Of a stretch of DNA of 64,000 bases, positions 11,338 to 23,848 are shown piece after piece. The stretch is taken from the NCBI GenBank assembly GCA_025201375.1, contig JAIWZP010000017.1, forward strand, positions 1 through 64,000, read 5' to 3'. A model generated the notes under the pieces. That model did no database searches, was not told the origin of the DNA, and was given only the letters and a program-made list of their open reading frames with translations. How positions within the stretch are numbered: the first letter of the stretch is position 1; every line of letters begins with the position of its first letter. A program made the position numbers and the translations under genes. Source of the stretch: Gongronella butleri (Eukaryota; Mucoromycota; Mucoromycetes; Mucorales; Cunninghamellaceae).

Positions 11338-13979
11338 ATGAGGTACGTCTCTCACTGTAGTCCGCACAGACAAGAGCCTCGTGGTCGTGCAGAACGCTGC
11401 CGGGGCTAGGAGGGAACACGCAAACTTTTGTTTTGGTTTTTTTTTCTTTTTTTTCCCTCTAGACTGCCGCTCCAAAGGAACCCAGAAGAAACAGCCCTGA
11501 TTCGGGCCATGGGTAAGGGGCAGATGCAGTGGCGTGGCCCATTCTCGAAAAGAAAAAAATTGCTCATGTCGCTTTTTTTTGTTGCAGAAAGGGCCACGGA
11601 CCGCGAATCGGCATCGCTCGACTGGTCGGCGGCCATCAGTATCTGCCACCAGGTCACACGCTCCCCGCAGGCCGCCAAGGTCGTGCGCAAGACGATGGAA
11701 AAGCATCTGCTTGCCACGTCACAATCGCCAGCCAAGGTCATTCAGGTAACGATGAAGCAAAAAACCAATAAAAGAAAGTTGGCGTGGGCTTAGACTTTCG
11801 CTTTTTTAAACTCTTTTGTGACCCAGCTGCTCAAGATGATTACGGAAAACTCAACTGGCATGGATGGTAAGGGCTTTTGTCTTTGGGTAAATGAAAATGT
11901 CAACTGATCCGTGGGCTTTTCATGGGTTGGACCACCACAGAACAACTGGCAAATGAGACGTTTATAAACTCACTAACGAATCTCTGGGGTCGACCGGTAA
12001 AAAGCGCATTGATCGAGATGCCCATTGAACTCTCATCACGTTTTGCTTTTGGACACAGAACACGTCGCCCGCAGTACGCGACGCGCTCAGGTACGGCTCC
12101 AATCGGAGTGGCGGGGGGCGGAAACTCAAAAAAAAGAGGGGGGTTGTGTGCAAAAGGGCGTGATTTTTGAACGAATTAAGAGCTTGCCTAATATGGGAGT
12201 TCATTGCAGCCAAAACGCTCATTTGTAATTGAATATGCCAACAAATGATCATTTGCTAGAGAGTGCGCGTTTGCATGGCAGATGCACTTTGGCCAACTGA
12301 CGCCCATGCACCCAATTTTGCCGTTGTGCTATAAGATCACGGCGGAGAGCAATCCTTTTGCGCCAACGCCTAGGACGGCCGCGCCGAATTCACAATTCTA
12401 TGGTGATTTGGCGCCGCCGCAGCAGCAACACCGCCACGACGCGGCTTCTCCGCAGGTGTTCCAGGTGACACCGTTCTTTAAGGGCATCTACAACAATTCG
12501 CCGTCTTCACCGGCCGCCCAGCCCTGGCAATGGCCAGAAAAGGACGAGGCGCAGGCAAAAACATTGCCATCATCGCCCCCTGGCGCGACAAGAAAGCCAT
12601 CGATGCTTAGCAAATGGATTAACAAGCCGCAGAAACGTGCAGATACATCGTCGGCTATCTCAACATCGGGAATGAGCGCGTCATCGTCCACATCCAGCGC
12701 GCAAAACGCAAATGCACATCGCCATGGCCACGTTTTAGCGACACCATCGCCAGCCACTACCCCACCGCCAAGCCAAACCACCAGCCAAAGGGTAAGGAGC
12801 AAACTCAAAAAAAAAAAAAAGAAAAAAAGCGAGGGCAAAAAAAGAAGGGGGCGCGCGTGCAAAAAAAAAAAAAAAAAAGGGGGGGGAGAGGCCGGCTGCC
12901 AAGAGAGGAAAATAGGAAATTGGATGGGCGACGCAGCACAGAGAGTGAGCGAGTGGGATCAAGGTTGCATGTCGTCGGGCCAATAAGGCGCTGCAACTCT
13001 CCTCATTGTAGGGAGCGCGCGTGTTGATGGGGGGGCGGATAGGGAAATTGGCGCAAAATATGAAAAAAGATGAAAAAAAAAGACTCGGAGGGGCCAAGCC
13101 CGAGCTCACCCAAGCCCTTTTTTTGGTACAAAAAAAGATTTACGCATGCATTGAAGAATCCAAGACAACAAGCGATCTGTTGCAGCGCGTGCTTGCCCAA
13201 AGCGAAGATCAAGACCATCAAGCGGAATTGGCCACTGTACGTAGGAGAACAAAAGAAAGAGAAAGAGAAATTGAGGATTGAGGGAGGATGGCCATCATGG
13301 GGAAGATCAAAAATAGGGGTCCTGAACTCACGCGCACACACACTTGTTCCTCCCTTTGTCTCTTTTTTTTTTTAAAAAAAAATAAGGAATTGTATCAAAA
13401 GTGTCAAGATCTACATGCGGATGTCATGCGCTACGTTGAGGACACAATCGATCCCGTCTACATTGGTAAACATGGGTCACACAAAGGCAACGCAGAGGCA
13501 CGCTGTTGCCTTTTTTGGCTTTTCCTCATTTCGACATCATTTTAGGTACATTGATCGACATCAACACCCTCTTGGTCGCCGCCATGGATGATTACAAGGT
13601 GAGGCAAAGAGCGTGGTGCGTGCGTGGGTGGGTGATCACTCACTCAAAACAAGTAAAAGAGGCTGATGACTTGCCAAATCGCCTTATCCTGATCTCCCAT
13701 GACGCTCAATTTCTTTTTTTTTTTTACGCTCTCTTTTACGCGCGTGCGTACGCGCGACTTGTTGATCCATCCCATTCTAATCCAATTTGTCCGGGGGAAA
13801 CGCATGACAGGCCAGGTAAAGCTTCTTTTTGAGAAAACACACGCTCCCTAACTCTATTTGACAAGTGGAAAAGGCAAATGAAAAACCTGAACTCATGATC
13901 TGTTTCTCCCTTTCATCGTTGATTTAGGCATGAGCAGCAAGATCAAGTGACGGGGCCGAGTGAAAAGGCCCTTGGGTAA
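11338..13979 (+). CDS. VHS-GAT domain vesicle-trafficking adaptor (LSB5/TOM1-like), 386 aa
   Basis: VHS-GAT proteins bind cargo, ubiquitin and clathrin or actin regulators on endosomes and at the plasma membrane. My model has exons 11338-11342, 11463-11512, 11588-11745, 11827-11866, 11941-11996, 12059-12090, 12260-12791, 13138-13236, 13387-13465, 13546-13598, 13811-13815 and 13928-13979. All are GT-AG and the sum keeps frame. The VHS domain spans about residues 10-150 (RATDRESASLDWSAA, VVRKTMEKHLL, LLKMITENSTGMD, FINSLTNLW). A Ser/Pro/Gln-rich linker is followed by a GAT three-helix bundle (CIEESKTTSDLLQRVL, ELYQKCQDLHADVM, LIDINTLLVAAMDDYK). The 5-nt first exon and the 5-nt exon 11 are the weakest parts; without exon 11 the frame ends at once. 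Size and order fit fungal Lsb5-like proteins. Confidence 0.75.
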
Positions 13980-14634
13980 AAAAAAAAAAAAAAAAAAAAA
14001 AGAGAAGAAGTTAAAAAAGCGAAAAAAAAAAAAATTCACGCGCGAAGTCGCGCGCGCGGCACGCGCTCTTTGTGTCTCGTTGGCCAAAAAAAAAATTGGT
14101 ACTAATAGCGTGTTTTTTCTAAAAAAGTAAACGTCCCATCCAACAGCAGTGCTGATCAGCAAACGGTGTGAACCTTGTTTGGCGCGCATTGCTCCTTCCC
14201 GTTGCGTGGTGGATAGTAGTGTAGCCAAAAAAACACCCAAAGCAGAACTCTCCTTGTCAAATCACACGAAAAGCGGCCAATTGGCCTGGCACGTCTTTCA
14301 TTCTTTTGCCATTTTTCGATCCATCATCTCGATCCCTATTTTTTTTTTCATTGTTCCCCTTCCAATTCTCTCTCTTCACCTCCTCGTCACTCCCCCCCTT
14401 TTTTTTTTAGCTTGCTCCCCCCTCCCCAAAATAATTCTTCGCCTTGTATAAAAGAGCCCTTTCATCCCATCCCATTGCTAAATTCCTCCTTTTTTTTCTG
14501 CGCTACATATTTTTTTTTCCTTTTCGTCCTCACGCCCCATCCATTCCTTTTCTTTTGGCGTCTTTTTTTTTTATTCTTGTTTGTATCATACCCACTCTTT
14601 TAAAAAGTAATCCATACGATAATTTTCGACGACA
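13980..14634. promoter_or_regulatory. Intergenic; pyrimidine-rich promoter of the next gene
   Basis: After the VHS-GAT stop come A runs (13979-14033) and then strongly pyrimidine-rich sequence (14330-14600) leading to the ATG at 14635. Such CT-rich leaders are common before highly expressed fungal genes. Confidence 0.4.
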
Positions 14635-16988
14635 ATGAGCAGCCTGTATCAGCGTCCGCCATCGCCTGTCTATTTGCTGTCCTCATACAGCTTTAATGTA
14701 AGTGGTTAATAAGTGCCAATTTATGACAAAAGGATGCTCAATGAATGGCGGCCCTCTTTTTTTTTTTATGCATTACCTTGCATGTCGTCTGTGTCGACCC
14801 TCATCCACTCATCCCAAATTTCGTGTGCTTCCCCGAAATGGATTTGTTTGCTCTTTTTTTTTTTTTAAATGCGGGCGGACCCTCTTTTTTTTTTGTGTCC
14901 TTTTCTTTTCTTCTTTCCTTTCTCATTGTCCTTTTTGCTCTCCCGCCCAATTTTTTGTCTCTTTGTTCTTTTGTCTTTTTTTTTTCCTTCACCCCCTTTT
15001 TGTATCATCCCCCTCTTTTTTTTAACGTTGCGCACCTTGCCATTGTTTCGCCCCCAGGCGCCTGCCAAGGCCCTATCACGCTACACGCCAAACACCGCCA
15101 TGTCCAGCACCGCTGCGCTTGAATTGATGCACACACCAGCACCCATGCTGCTTGACGACTCGGATAGCATCATGCTTGTACCACAGCATCTCGATTCGGA
15201 GCAAATCAACTACGAGTTCCCGCCAAAGAGCGAATTGCAGGCATTGTCGTACCTGGATCAGGCCAAAGGCGACGAATATTCTTTTTTTGACGAGACGTCG
15301 TTCACGAGCGTGTCCAACGACGCGTCGTCCATGCTGTATTCGGAGTGCTTTTCGTCGTTGATCGACGAAAAGACCCTGGACCCGCCCTTTTTCAATAATC
15401 ATCACGTGTTGCCACCCATGGAGGACGATGACCTGTCCGACCATCACCTCTCGCCCTTGCAATTGCCCGCTCAGGCCCATCACCACACACAAGAACGGGG
15501 CACCACCGTTTCATGTGATCGCACCAGAACCACCGAAACGCACCCGTCCAACAACCAATTGCTCACACCGCGCGCCCTTTTGTACAAAGATGCTTCTTTG
15601 GGCCATGCGCCGCACCGCTCCATGCCCCCCGCTCATCATGGTAAAAAAAAAAAAAATCACAATCCCATCTAATGGATTTGGAAAAAAAAAAAGCAAATCA
15701 CATGCCACTTCCCCCCTCCGTGCCCGCCTTTTTTCATTTTTTGACTCATTTGGCCCTTTTTTCATTTTTTTTTTTTTTAGATGAAGACGATCATCCGATG
15801 CGCATCATCATGCGTGAAGCGGAACCAATGCTTGACTCGGATGATGATAGCGACAGTTTATCGAGTCTGGAGCATCACCTGCCGCCCCAACAGGTGATTT
15901 TGGTGAAAATCAACAAGAAGGCCCCCGAGTCGTGCCGTCGTCGCCGATCACGGTTGACGCCGTCGAGGTGCACGACGTCGTTGACGTTTTTGACGCGGTC
16001 GCCGGTGCATGACGACGACGAAATTGAATCTGCCTCCGTGTTTTTGCCCCTTTCCGACACACACCACATGGAACCGTGTTCCTCGTCCTCGTTCTCCCTA
16101 CCTATTCATGCTGCTGCGTCCGCCCCCACACAACCACCACGCGCCGTGGCCCCTGGCCCTGGGATGCATCATCATCATCATCATCATCATGACGACGTGT
16201 TGGCCATTCTCCAAGGCCAGGAGGATCGAATTGCCGCTTTGGAAAGACAATTGAACGAGGAACGTGCCATGCGCCAGGCATTCGAAAAGGCCATGGAGGA
16301 AATGACGGTGCTCATCGACCAGCAGCAGAAATTGCTGTACGACCGGCTGGACCAGGAGGTTGCCATGCGCCAAGTCTATGAAGACAAGATGCACACCACT
16401 CTCCAACATATGCAGCCCCTGGAAGACCATTTGGAAAAGGAAACACTCGCACGCCAGAACCTCGAGTCCATTGTCCTGCGTCTCATGGACCAAGTCGATT
16501 TCTTGCAGCATGATCATCACCTCCGACACGCCGAACAACCCCAACAATTGCGCCAAAATCGCGAATTCGCGCGTCAATGCCCACAAAGCGCGCCCTCTTT
16601 TTCATCCTCCACCACGTCATCCGTCGCAACGTCCATGCCTCCAAACAACACATCAACACGCGCACCATCGCGTCAAAAACAACAAAAACGCGTTTCGCCA
16701 CCATCTCCATCACCACCATCTTCATCACTATCAAGAAACGGCGTCATCAAGCAGCCCGCCACAAAACCTGCAGCCGCTGCATCTGCAGCCAAGATCATGC
16801 CGCCTGCTTCCAGGCCCCCTCCTCCTGCCACAAGAAAACCAATCAAAACGACGCACGCTGCCGCCACTGCAAGACCCATCCGTTCACGTGCCCCTGCCAC
16901 CACAACCAACAACAACACCAACACCGCCAAAAACATCACATCGTCCGTCCGGAACACTGCATCCAAAAGTTGGCTGCTTCAACGATAG
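14635..16988 (+). CDS. Hypothetical coiled-coil protein, 617 aa
   Basis: Three exons, 14635-14697, 15058-15640 and 15781-16988, joined by GT-AG introns in consistent phase. The N-terminus (MSSLYQRPPSPVYLLSSYSF) is followed by an acidic, Ser/His-rich disordered region. A run of eight histidines lies at about 16165-16188. Next comes a clear heptad-rich coiled coil of about 110 residues (ILQGQEDRIAALERQLNEER, then LLYDRLDQEVAMRQVYEDKM). The C-terminal 150 residues are basic, Ala/Pro/Thr-rich and disordered. I do not recognise a family. A scaffold or cytoskeleton-linked role is possible by architecture only. Confidence 0.65.
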
Positions 16989-18305
16989 CCCCATCTTTGC
17001 ACTTTTTTCGCGATTTTCACACACAAATCACAATCCCTCCCCCCCTCAATTGCATTTTTTTTATTTCTTTCTTTTTGTGGGCAAGTCCCCTTTTCCCCCT
17101 TTTTTTATCTTTTTACTGCCACTTTTTTTTTTCATCTCCTTGTGCGCTCCCGCCCCCCCTTTTTTTGACGCATCCGCTGTAATTTTCCGCCTTTGCTCCT
17201 GCTAATCCACTTCCAATTTGCCTCTCCTCCCCCCTCCCCCCCAAAAAAGCGAGCTGTCATCCCCTGAATGGAGCAGCTCCTTGCTGCATCAACTTGATTT
17301 CATATTGTTTTGTAATTTTTTTTTCCATGGAAAACAAATAAACAAGTGCATCGACAAACAAATGACAATACGCCCATCCGCGGCTTTGCCTGCAGCATGC
17401 CCGGAACAACTTGTCAACTTTCTTTTTGTCATTGACGCAAGGCGTGCTCACCATATGGTTGCAGCAATGTGCCCTTTTTGTGCAACATACCTGCGGCTTT
17501 TTTCATTCATCTCATGCTCCTTTTTTTGCATCCCCCCCTTATTTGCTCCATGCGAACAATGACGCTTCTTTTGTGCGTCTCTCTCTCTCTCTCTATCTCT
17601 CCCCCCCTTTTTTTCCCTCCTTCATTTTAGGTTTCTTTTTTTTTTTTAAAAAAAAAAAAAGAAAATCCAGGAATTGGAAGCAGGGTCCTGGTTTGAAAAC
17701 ACCTCCCTTTATTGGATGCTGCCATGCGTCTCATAGTTTGCCGCCATGCCGCGCCCGACAGCCATTGCTTGCAGCTCGCTTGCATGCTGGTCAGGCAGCC
17801 ATTGCCATTGGACACGCGTGTGTTCGTAGTCAAGCTCGCCAGGGAGCACCATTGAATTAGCCACAAGCATTTTGCTCGTTTTGCGTGGGCAAAGAATACC
17901 ACGACAGGCATGGTCTCACGTGTCATCCTTCTTTGAAATGAAAAAAAAAAAGCAAACGACAGAGTACCAATGGTTTGGAAAAAAAGAAAAAAAGAAAAAG
18001 CAATTAAAAAACCAGCAAGAGTGAGAGGATTGGGTTCGTCGAGAAGCACCCCCTCGTTGCCCCCTCAATTGTTCTTTTTCTACGCAATTGGTTCGCAATT
18101 TTTTGTTGGCAACCTGGCCAGCAACTTGCTATTTGGTCGTTGATTGCGGCCTCGTCCTTGCTCTTGAGCTGATTATTGGAAATAAAACTATATGCCCCTA
18201 TGCCATTGGGACCGTGCCAAGACGATCAAGGTCTTTTTTTTATCATTGCTGAAACGATGAAAGAGCAGCTTCTTTTTTCATTTTCAAAACTCATTTTCAC
18301 GTTGA
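16989..18305. other. Intergenic, 1.3 kb, pyrimidine-rich
   Basis: The 3' flank of the coiled-coil gene and promoter of the MFS gene. There is a CT microsatellite at about 17578-17600, and a T run directly followed by an A run at about 17637-17660 that could form a hairpin. No gene recognised. Confidence 0.4.
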
Positions 18306-20492
18306 ATGCAGCCTGATTTCGCCCATAAAAACGCATTGGACGTCGAGCGGCGGTCGTCGACAAACAGGGACGTGCTGTCAGACTCGCAGCATTCTTCAAC
18401 ATGCACGATTGTCGACGAACACGGCGACATCACAGGCAAAAAGGTACGTCGTAGCGATGCTGGCGGCCATTTGACGATGGGAGGCAATTTGGAGGAGATT
18501 GCTTTGGAATGTGACGCGGAAAAGGGCCAATTGGACGCGTCGTTGGCCATTGCCGATGAAGGCGAGGGTGTTGGCTGGCAGGCATGGACGGTGGAGGCCG
18601 GCGTGATGATGTTGAACGTGGCACTTAGCATGGCATGGCTCAGTGCATCGAGTGCGCCGCGGTCGGCGGCCATGTGGCTCCAGGTCTCGTTCCCATTGCT
18701 GAATTGGCTTGTCAATGTATGCTCGATCGTCAACACGTTGCTCTCGCTGCCCACAGCTTGGATTTACGAGCGATTCGGCATCAAAACCACTCTCGTAGCC
18801 GCCGCGCTTCTCAATTTGCTTGGCTGCTGGATCCGCTACCTCGCTGTCCTCGTTCATCCAACACACAGATTCGCACTCGCACTCGTCGGCCAAATCATCG
18901 CTGCCACCGCAGGCCCACTTGTCACAAAGTATGTTTTTTTCTTTTTTTTTTTTTTTTTTTTTACGCACAAAATGGATAGATTCCGTCTTTTCGGATCATT
19001 GCACGCGTTCTTTACAACTGCCCTCACCCCCAAATGACCCCCATTGCACTCTTGACTGAATTCCTTTCTTTCTTGCTTTGCATCTGAACCACAACGCGCT
19101 TAGCATTGCTACCAAGGTGACGACGCAAAGCAGGCCAGACAGAAACAAAACAGAGTGAAATTGACATATTTCTCTTTTTTTTTTTTTTTTTATTGTAACA
19201 AAGCTTGCCGCGGTGTGGTTTCCGCCCCGGCTTCGAGGCATTTCCAACACATTGTCCTGTAAGCGCGCACATTCATGCCTCCAATTGGTGCCTTTTTATT
19301 CCGCGGGAAAAGAGACACGCGCCATAAACTCATCTTTTTTTCTCGATTCTTAAAAAAAAAAAAGCGCTGTCCCTGGGTCCGGCCATTGCGGTGCTCGTGA
19401 TTCCGCGCATCGCGTCCACCCCAGATCACATCCCCCTGGTGGTAAAATTTTAAAAAAAAAATGGATCCAAATTTGAGGAAATAGAGAAAAAAAATAGGCT
19501 CACCCGCCTAGTTCTTGGTGGTGGCCATTGTTGGCACGGTGACGGCAGCGCTGACGCTGCTGCTTCCAAGCCGGCCACGCGTATCGCCCAGCATCAGCGC
19601 GTCAAAGGACCGGTTGGATGTGTGGGCAGGCATGCGCACCGTGTTTTTCAACGTGGACTTTTTATGGCTGCTCACGCTGTCGTCCGTCGGCATTGGCATG
19701 GCGCTGTGCTTCTCCGGCGTCATCATCGAGGCCATCCTGCCCTATGGCTACACAGAGGAGCAGGCAGGCCTGTGCGTCGCTGTCATCTTTTTGAGCGGTC
19801 TCGTGGGCGCTGGTAAAAATCATCAACCCCTCCAAAAAAAAAAAAAATAGGTAAATCGTGGGGCTCACCAATGGTTACTTTTTTTTCGCACGCCATGATG
19901 ATTAGTGGCCACTGGCTGGTGGATGGGCAAAACGAGCAACTACGTGCTGATCATCCGGATATTTGCACCGCTGTCCACGTTTTCATACATCATGCTCATC
20001 TTTCAGAGTAAGCAAACTGAATTAAAAAAGGCGCCAAAAAGACTAATTTCATTTTAGTTTTGCCCAATGCGTATGCGGTGGTGCTCATTGCATGCAGCGC
20101 CAATGGCTTCTTTTCCTACGGCCTGTTTTCTGTCTTTTTGGAACTTGCAAGCGAGGGTAAGAAAAAAAAAAAAGGAGGGGAGGCAAAAAGGCGCCATTGC
20201 ATTGCATGCTTGCTAATGATGCGCTTCATTTTGCCCTGCTTAAAAATGATGTATAGTGACGTACCCTGTGCCGGAGAGCGTGAGCAATTGCGTGATTTCC
20301 GCAGCTTGCACGGTCACTGCGTTTTTATTCACCGTCATTTTGGACGTGTTGCGCGCCGGTCCCGAGGCTAGCCCGCCTTTCCACATGCAACACTCGTGCA
20401 TTGCTGCCGCCATCATTGTCGGTCTTGGCTCCATCCCATGCCTCTTCCTCAAAGGCGACATGAAGCGTCTCAATGTCGACACGGCGCGCTGA
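18306..20492 (+). CDS. MFS transporter, SLC49 (FLVCR/DIRC2)-like, 501 aa
   Basis: Major facilitator protein with about twelve predicted membrane helices. Exons are 18306-18928, 19104-19116, 19204-19258, 19365-19441, 19512-19812, 19906-20007, 20058-20156 and 20257-20492, all GT-AG and in frame. An acidic cytoplasmic N-tail of about 95 residues precedes the first helix. The segments YERFGIKTTLVAAALLNLLG, WIRYLAVLV and NIATKLAAVWFPPRLRGIS match the SLC49 pattern, whose members move haem, choline or other small solutes; the substrate here is unknown. Exon 2 is only 13 nt. The C-terminus (FLKGDMKRLNVDTAR) lies 107 bp from the converging CSN8 gene. Confidence 0.85.
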
Positions 20493-20599
20493 GAATGCCA
20501 TTTTTTCCCACTCCCATTTGTACGCGACCCCACATTAAAAAAAAAGTCCACTCCAGGATGTGCTTTCTTCAAATGCCCCCCCCGTGTTTAATCCTGGTT
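20493..20599. terminator. Shared 3' region of convergent MFS and CSN8 genes
   Basis: Only 107 bp separate the two stop codons, so the two 3' UTRs and polyadenylation sites must overlap or abut. An A run at about 20537-20545 is the only obvious element. Confidence 0.4.
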
Positions 20600-21544
20600 T
20601 TAAAACTTGTCGAGATGAAGAACAATATTCGCAATGCCCGACAATTGCTGGAACGACGACTGTACGCGCGGCGTCGCGTCTGAAAGAGAAAGAAAAAAAT
20701 GAGCCCATTGTCCCGTCGTGCCCACACAATTAGCGCATCAAAAGCTTACCTGGCTGCTTGGTCGTGAACAAGCGCGTCGACGTGTCATACGTCCAACCCT
20801 CGGCGGTCAATGCTGCATAGAAAGGAAAAAATGAGCAAAAACATAGTTTATCATTCGCAACGACGCGTACCAGCGACTAGCTTGGTCTCATCCATGCCAA
20901 AGTACGTGGTGGTATCGTCCAAGCTCAATGTCTCGTAGAGCTGGCTGAGCTTGACAATCATACGTTCGCGCAGCGACGCTAAATAAAGCAAAAAAGAAGT
21001 ACGGGGAAATGATCAGGCGCGACGCGTCTTTTTCAAAGCAAAAATAAACGTTACCCAGGATGTCCTGGACCATTTGCTGCAGCTCTGGGCGCCAATTGGT
21101 GGTATCGTTCAGTGTCGTGTAGGCGGATGCATAGTCGCTCTTGAGCAAAGCGGCGCAAACGGCCCACATGCGATTTGTCTCGTCGGAAATCGTCCATCCT
21201 TGGCTGCTGGCCGTCGCCAGCATGCGCTTGCGTAGAAAGCGCGTCGATTGCCTAGTAAAAAATAAAAAAGGGGGGCACCTATCAGCCAAGCCATCCTCAA
21301 TTCCCTTTTTTTTGGTACTTACAAGTCGTTTGTGATAATATAGCTCGCCAGGAACGCCGTGTAGATGGTGGACAGCGGCAGCGATGTGTCCGAGCCCGTG
21401 CCTGTGCTCAACTTTTGGAAAAGAAAACAAGGGGTGTCATGCGCGTCATGGGATTAAATTCCTCGTTTTTACCTGTATTTCATAGTCTTCGCACGCTTCA
21501 AGCAGGCCTACATAGTCTCTGGCGTCGATGAGTGACTCGATCAT
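20600..21544 (-). CDS. CSN8: COP9 signalosome subunit 8 (CSN8), 202 aa
   Basis: CSN8 is the smallest PCI subunit of the COP9 signalosome, which removes NEDD8 from cullin-RING ubiquitin ligases. Six exons on the complement are 21473-21544, 21323-21411, 21055-21251, 20871-20978, 20750-20812 and 20600-20679, with GT-AG junctions throughout. The product has the CSN8/PSMD8/EIF3K domain: an N-terminal helical repeat (LLEACEDYEIQ), then RQSTRFLRKRML-like helices with WAVCAALLKSDYASAYTTL, the winged-helix part (RERMIVKLSQLYETLSLDD) and FGMDETKLVAALTAEGWTY. The exon-2/3 join gives LQSTRFLRKRM. Length fits CSN8 (about 190-210 aa). I prefer CSN8 to Rpn12 or eIF3k because of length and the short C-terminal tail, but have not run a profile. 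Confidence 0.82.
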
Positions 21545-22000
21545 AATGGTGGGTATGTGTTGAGGCGGGGGAAAAAACGCACGTCGCCCTTGGTCTGCGC
21601 AGAACGCCTCAAAAAAAGGGCTCGGTTGAAACACCGCCCGCCTCCCAGCCCATTTTTGGCCGTGCTTTTTTTTTTTTTTTAGGTGGTCGATGCACGCGAG
21701 ACACGTAAAAAGTGAGCTGTGTGACGCGTGTCGGATGAAAAAAAAATCAAAAGGGTGATCGCCCTACTGTTCATCGGGAATCCCGGCCCATTCATGTTGC
21801 AACCAGCTGCGGATCGCCCAGAATTTGAGTTTGGCCCGAGCGTGGAGCGAGAGCGAGTGAGAACAAACAAGTTGGGGCGGGAAGAAAAAGAATCAAGAAG
21901 CGCGTCAAAAAAAAAAAAAAAAAAGGCGTCGTACGTGTAAATTTCCGTCTTTTTTTTTTCTTCTTTTTATTTTTTTTCCCTGATAGACAAGAGAGGCAAA
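21545..22000. promoter_or_regulatory. Divergent promoter between CSN8 and the secreted propeller gene
   Basis: 456 bp between divergent ATGs. Contains T runs at 21668-21680 and 21951-21977 and an A run at 21907-21924. No specific factor site is claimed. Confidence 0.45.
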
Positions 22001-23848
22001 ATGTATTGCACACGGTTGTTTTTGCTGCTGGCGGTGTGGATGATGTTGTTGGCGCTGCTCGTGGAGGGCAAGAAGAACAAGGACGAGGACGAAGAGGAGC
22101 TATCGGAGAAGGAGGAGCAAAAGTTGGAGGCTGCGCAGCTGAAACAGGACCAAAAGAAGGGAGGGATCCGCATTGGATCGACCAACATGTTGGTGCCGGA
22201 CAGCGCTGCAGAATTGCCAATGGTGGTGTCGCACCAAGAGGACCAGCCGCTGTGCAAACCGGATACATTGCTTGATCCGGCCAACAAGATGCAAATCATG
22301 GAAGGTTTTGACGCGGTGGTCATTTCCAATACCGTCGAGAAGCCCGGCAAGATGATCATGGATCGCGTCAGCCATATACTTGTCATGAGCGGCGATCAAT
22401 CCATCTACTCTCTGCGCATGGACAAGTGCGGCAACGTGGACGCCAAGGTCGTGCTGGATCTCGCCGAGGAACCACTTCCGGCCGCCAACGACGATAGCCA
22501 GCCCGCCACAAAGCTCGGCAGCGGCATGGCGCTCGATAAAAATTTCTTGTACGTCGCCACCACCAACAACGTGTACCAATTCCCCTACTCGGACGGCCAG
22601 CACTCGCCACTCACCAATGGCCGCGTCGTCCTCAGTAACATCAACCCCGAAAACGACGATGTCCGCCCTGACGTCGCCATTGACCCCTTCGGCCATGCCT
22701 ACGTCCCTCGTTCAGGCAATTTCCCGTTCAATGCCGCCTCCTCGTTCACACCCGACGACGAATCCGACGACGACGACGATGACGACCAAGACAAGGCCAT
22801 GATCAAGAAATTTAATTTCCGTGCCATCCCGGAGCAAGGCTATGACTATGACTCCGACGGCATTGTAAGCTAAAAACGCGTAAAAAAATAAATAAAAAAA
22901 AGGCGCATCTCATCTCTTTTTTTTTCCTAAAAGGTGCAAGCCTATGGCGCCAATACCCACGGCTTCCTGGCGTTTGATACGCAAGCTCGCCTCTGGGGCA
23001 TGGACCAATCCTTTAGCATCATGCAAAAGGCAGACAATGGAGGTAAAACGCCCTAAAAAAAAAAAGTTGCGACATGGAGCGCTCACATTACCTTTTTGAT
23101 GCAGAATCCGTCAATGCGGCAGATGAATTGAATGTATACGACACGCCCTTGGCACGCTACGGATTCCCCAACTGCTACACGGGCATGGATGTGGCCAAGG
23201 CACGCGCAAAGAGTGGGATGACCAAAATGGTACAAAAAAATAATGCGCAGTAAACGTCGTGTATTTCCTGACCCTTTTTTTTTTTTTTTTTGTCTTTTAC
23301 AGAGTCACCCCAAGTTCAAGGTCAAGGCTGAGGAAGGCAATGCCGAGGAATATTGTCAAAAGGCAGAGAACAACCAGGAGCCTGCAATTTTGCTGCCGTC
23401 GGACCATGAGACCACGGGTTTGACGTTTTACATGGGCCTTGGCTGCTCCATGGGCACGGAACGCACCATGGGCACGTCGGTCGGCATGCCTTGTAACTGG
23501 ACAGACACGCCGTTTGTCGCGCACCGCGGCGCGACCGGTCAAAGTGTGGGCCACAGCGTTGCGCGCCTGCAATTCGACGACCTCGGCCACAAGCCCAGAC
23601 CCGACAAGAAGAACGATATCTTGCTCCAGCAAGCCGTGCCATGCACCGGATACGGCTGCTTCACGCCTACAGGCATCGTCTTTGACTCCTTTGGCCGCCT
23701 CCTCGTCGCAAGCGAGGAATCCAACGAAATCTTCCTCGTCAACCGCATCTTTAGCAATCTCGCCGCACAAATGCTTACCGACAAGTACCTTGCAGAGAAG
23801 GATGGCAAGATCCAGGCCGCAGGCCATGAAGAAGAAGACGATGATTAG
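22001..23848 (+). CDS. Secreted quinoprotein glucose/sorbosone dehydrogenase-like beta-propeller, 547 aa
   Basis: Four exons, 22001-22864, 22934-23042, 23105-23229 and 23303-23848, GT-AG and in frame. A hydrophobic signal peptide (LFLLLAVWMMLLALLVEG) precedes a charged Lys/Glu/Asp-rich segment. The body looks like a six-bladed propeller: LGSGMALDKNFLYVATTNNV, DVAIDPFGHAYVPRSGNFPF, PTGIVFDSFGRLLVASEES. This is the repeat spacing of soluble PQQ-type glucose/sorbosone dehydrogenases and related secreted propellers. Eight cysteines probably form disulphides. The C-terminus ends in an acidic tail (EEEDDD). No retention signal is evident. Catalytic residues cannot be assigned by eye, so enzyme activity is inferred from fold only; a non-catalytic secreted propeller is possible. 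Confidence 0.65.

Noticed and set aside
12792..13137. Separate gene in the 346-nt gap between VHS-GAT exons 7 and 8
   Set aside because: Low-complexity A/G-rich sequence with a donor at its start and an acceptor at its end; best read as a long intron.
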